In this document: in pieces, positions 13,701-14,305 of the stretch
How positions within the stretch are numbered: position 1 is the stretch's first letter
Layout: every line of letters starts with the position of its first letter
Assembly: GCA_017508895.1 (NCBI GenBank)
Contig: JAFWRA010000214.1
Span: forward strand, 1-14,305
Length of the DNA stretch: 14,305 bases
Reading direction: 5' to 3'
Source of the DNA: Bacteroidales bacterium
Lineage (GTDB): Bacteria; Bacteroidota; Bacteroidia; Bacteroidales; F082
The notes under the pieces: generated by a model
The model's database searches: none
What the model saw: only the letters and a program-made list of their open reading frames with translations
Told to the model about the DNA's origin: nothing
Program-made: the position numbers and the translations under genes

Positions 13701-14305
13701 GTTTGGCACAGCTGACGAAGAAGCCATGGTGCCCAACTACTCCGGCTTCCTCATCAGCAACGTGAACAACCCTGTTAGACATTTTGCTTTAAACAGCAAC
13801 CACAACTTCGGCCCGTACCACACCAACAACTTCAACAACAGTGGTTACAACTTCTATCTCGACCTCTTCGTGAAGACTGAAGGCGGTGAGCCGCCCGTCC
13901 CACCTACTCCTACGGTGGCCACACCTACCTTCTCGCCTGCAGCAGGCACTTATACTGAAGCGCAGAATGTGAGCATCACATGCGCAACCGACGGTGCTAC
14001 CATCTATTACAGCACAGTATCAGAAAACGGTCCTTGGACAGAATACACCGAAGCCATCGCCGTGGAGGAAAGCGTGACAATTTGGGCATATGCGGAGAAG
14101 GTCGGCTACAATAACAGCGACGTCGCCAGTGCGACTTACACCATCCAAAGCGGCGGAGGTACCATGGTCACCATCTTCAACCAAGACTGGGAAGGTGAAA
14201 TGAATGGCTGGACCTTCGTTACTGTTGAAGGCAATAAGCCATGGACTGTAAGTCAGTACCAAGGCAACCACTATGCTTACGCTAACGGTTACAACGGCGG
14301 CGTCA
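10798..14305 (+). CDS. Giant secreted modular surface protein (C-terminus outside window)
   Basis: At least 1169 residues are encoded, open to the right edge. A signal peptide is at 1-23 (MKRTFTLMLTAFLLLTGMS, cleavage near WGQ). Residues 24-155 form a beta-sandwich-like module common in Bacteroidota secreted proteins. Next come a chitobiase/hexosaminidase C-terminal-like (CHB_HEX_C) module (158-237), an OB-fold-like module (239-421, with VYIQDATGGI), an Ig/BACON-like module (426-535), a second OB-like module (543-725), a second Ig-like module (730-842), a Pro/Thr linker (843-861), an unrecognised beta-rich module (862-1027), another linker, a second CHB_HEX_C-like module (1040-1117), and the start of a choice-of-anchor/adhesin-type domain (from about 1123, NQDWEGEMNGW). 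No catalytic domain is visible. Secretion by T9SS is likely from the architecture, but the sorting signal would lie outside the window. The likely role is adhesion or substrate binding. Confidence 0.85.
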   Translation, partial: MKRTFTLMLTAFLLLTGMSLWGQLRTEASIDFSEQGYENSQDMDGVLITIDENVTVMFNKASGNNGPKYYNTGAAIRAYGGNNFVVSSTGTLNSITLTFGSGDGSNEIITEVGSFESPTWTGSESEVTFTIGGTSGHRRIKGINVVYSSGGAPQQYVAVPTFNPESGVYYEPQNVTIGCETEGATIHYTTDGTTPTEESPVYNSPLSINVTTTVKAKAWKTGYQPSPVATATYSITNLITIAEARALAVNEYALVQGIVTFVDGRNVYIQDATGGICLFLNNNTVPSELALGDMVQAYGKRANYNGLAELSNINGSNSDEFAILSSGNTLPLVVKTIAEINEGGADALQCTRVKIEEATIGAINTSGNTPLTQGENSINIYKVPELTNIEEGDEVDVIGVVGYFNAAQIRVAYASDVVLSETPVIPDPELTVSVTELNDFRYTYGEGPSAPKNFTISGVNLTDDVTLTAPQNYQLSINPENGYFDTDELSPIGGTLNETTVYVRLKAGLEVGNYSGNLTIVSGGLSHNIALSGMVDEIPVVTMTIAEARALDNGQFAQVEGTVIFIDGRNVYIQDETAGIDLYLNSNTVPSGLAVGDNVRAYGSKTVYKGLVELSGINGSNVDEFSVLSHNNTLPLAVKTIAEINSDFGGVNLLQSTRVKIEEAIIGAINPSGTTVINQEGNSLNIYLMPIVEGLAQGDEVTVTGVIGCYNTPQLRIASADDVTFGHQPILTANPNSISGLTYDYESGGPSEIASFVLEGNYLVGNVSVYPTESFEVSTFAGEGFFPENPAMIYIPETNHFDNLNIYVRMKAGLEGGTYDEQIAIASPDADTLFVSITGTVTGGTPTPPDPPTPPTPGDGNYVRINDLSALTSGSYVIFAARFDENATDYYAMSNTSSGKPTGVLFTSATANENEVLPASIVDEETSYYWIVGVTDNGYTFTNAAGELIGYSTSTNFATDVNTEWTIEFGTADEEAMVPNYSGFLISNVNNPVRHFALNSNHNFGPYHTNNFNNSGYNFYLDLFVKTEGGEPPVPPTPTVATPTFSPAAGTYTEAQNVSITCATDGATIYYSTVSENGPWTEYTEAIAVEESVTIWAYAEKVGYNNSDVASATYTIQSGGGTMVTIFNQDWEGEMNGWTFVTVEGNKPWTVSQYQGNHYAYANGYNGGV
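11269..11508 (+). repeat. CHB_HEX_C-like module, copy 1
   Basis: Residues 158-237 of the giant protein. It carries the family signature: PxFxPxSGxY, then GATIHYTTDGTTPT, then VKAKAWKTGY. Copy 2 is at 13915-14148. The module is a small beta domain often found beside carbohydrate-active or surface proteins. Confidence 0.75.
11512..12423 (+). repeat. OB-like plus Ig-like module, copy 1
   Basis: Residues 239-542. It aligns with copy 2 at an offset of 304 residues (912 bp) over its first part. Shared blocks include TIAEARAL, DGRNVYIQD, YxGLxELSxINGSN, NTLPLxVKTIAEIN and TRVKIEEAxIGAIN. The OB-like half resembles the YhcR/DUF5689 type of extracellular nucleic-acid- or ligand-binding fold. Confidence 0.8.
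12424..13323 (+). repeat. OB-like plus Ig-like module, copy 2
   Basis: Residues 543-842. The OB-like half is much closer to copy 1 than the Ig-like half, where mainly the YVRxKAGLExGxY block is kept. The unequal divergence suggests gene conversion or stronger constraint on the OB part. Confidence 0.8.
13915..14148 (+). repeat. CHB_HEX_C-like module, copy 2
   Basis: Residues 1040-1117 of the giant protein, with PTFSPAAGTY, GATIYYSTVSENGPW and VTIWAYAEKVGY. It is clearly related to copy 1 but separated from it by the duplicated OB/Ig block and two Pro-rich linkers. Confidence 0.75.

Overview
The window looks like chromosomal DNA from a Bacteroidales-type member of the Bacteroidota. The evidence is a YidC with the phylum's lysine in the groove position, a long-form GAPDH with an N-terminal extension, a DUF3667 zinc-ribbon membrane protein, a giant secreted protein built from typical Bacteroidota modules, and several promoter-like TAnnTTTG elements (the Bacteroidota -7 box) just upstream of start codons. 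The genus cannot be fixed from this stretch.

Layout, left to right. (1) 1-402, minus: the N-terminal part of the ClpB disaggregase, cut by the window edge. A 200-bp leader upstream holds two related 13-bp palindromic sites. (2) 603-2201, minus: a 532-aa membrane-anchored repeat protein with twelve leucine-rich/BspA-like repeats of exactly 26 residues, each carrying two Cys in register. The gene is visibly more AT-rich than its neighbours. (3) 2432-3316, plus: a DUF3667 zinc-ribbon membrane protein, followed by a broken relative (about 3396-3618) with two in-frame stops. (4) 3624-7584, minus: a cluster yidC - DUF2750 protein - trkH, covering membrane protein insertion, an unknown, and K+ uptake. 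(5) 7686-9140, minus: long-form glyceraldehyde-3-phosphate dehydrogenase, separated from yidC by a strong hairpin terminator that abuts the yidC promoter. (6) 9336-10607, plus: an L-cysteine desulfidase-family (UPF0597/CyuA-like) Fe-S enzyme, divergent from gap. (7) 10608-10797: an AT-rich intergenic region with a perfect 13-bp inverted repeat and several DnaA-box-like 9-mers. (8) 10798 to the right edge, plus: a giant secreted modular protein (at least 1169 aa), incomplete at the C-terminus.

Most of the genes are unrelated housekeeping functions: protein quality control, membrane biogenesis, potassium uptake, central carbon metabolism and cysteine breakdown. The accessory-looking parts are the repeat protein, the zinc-ribbon gene with its pseudogene, and the giant surface protein. 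I see no CRISPR array, transposase, tRNA, rRNA or convincing multi-gene defence system. The best leads are the exact Cys-ladder repeat protein, the twin palindromes before clpB, the DnaA-box-like cluster at 10.65 kb, and the duplicated OB/Ig module of the giant secreted protein.
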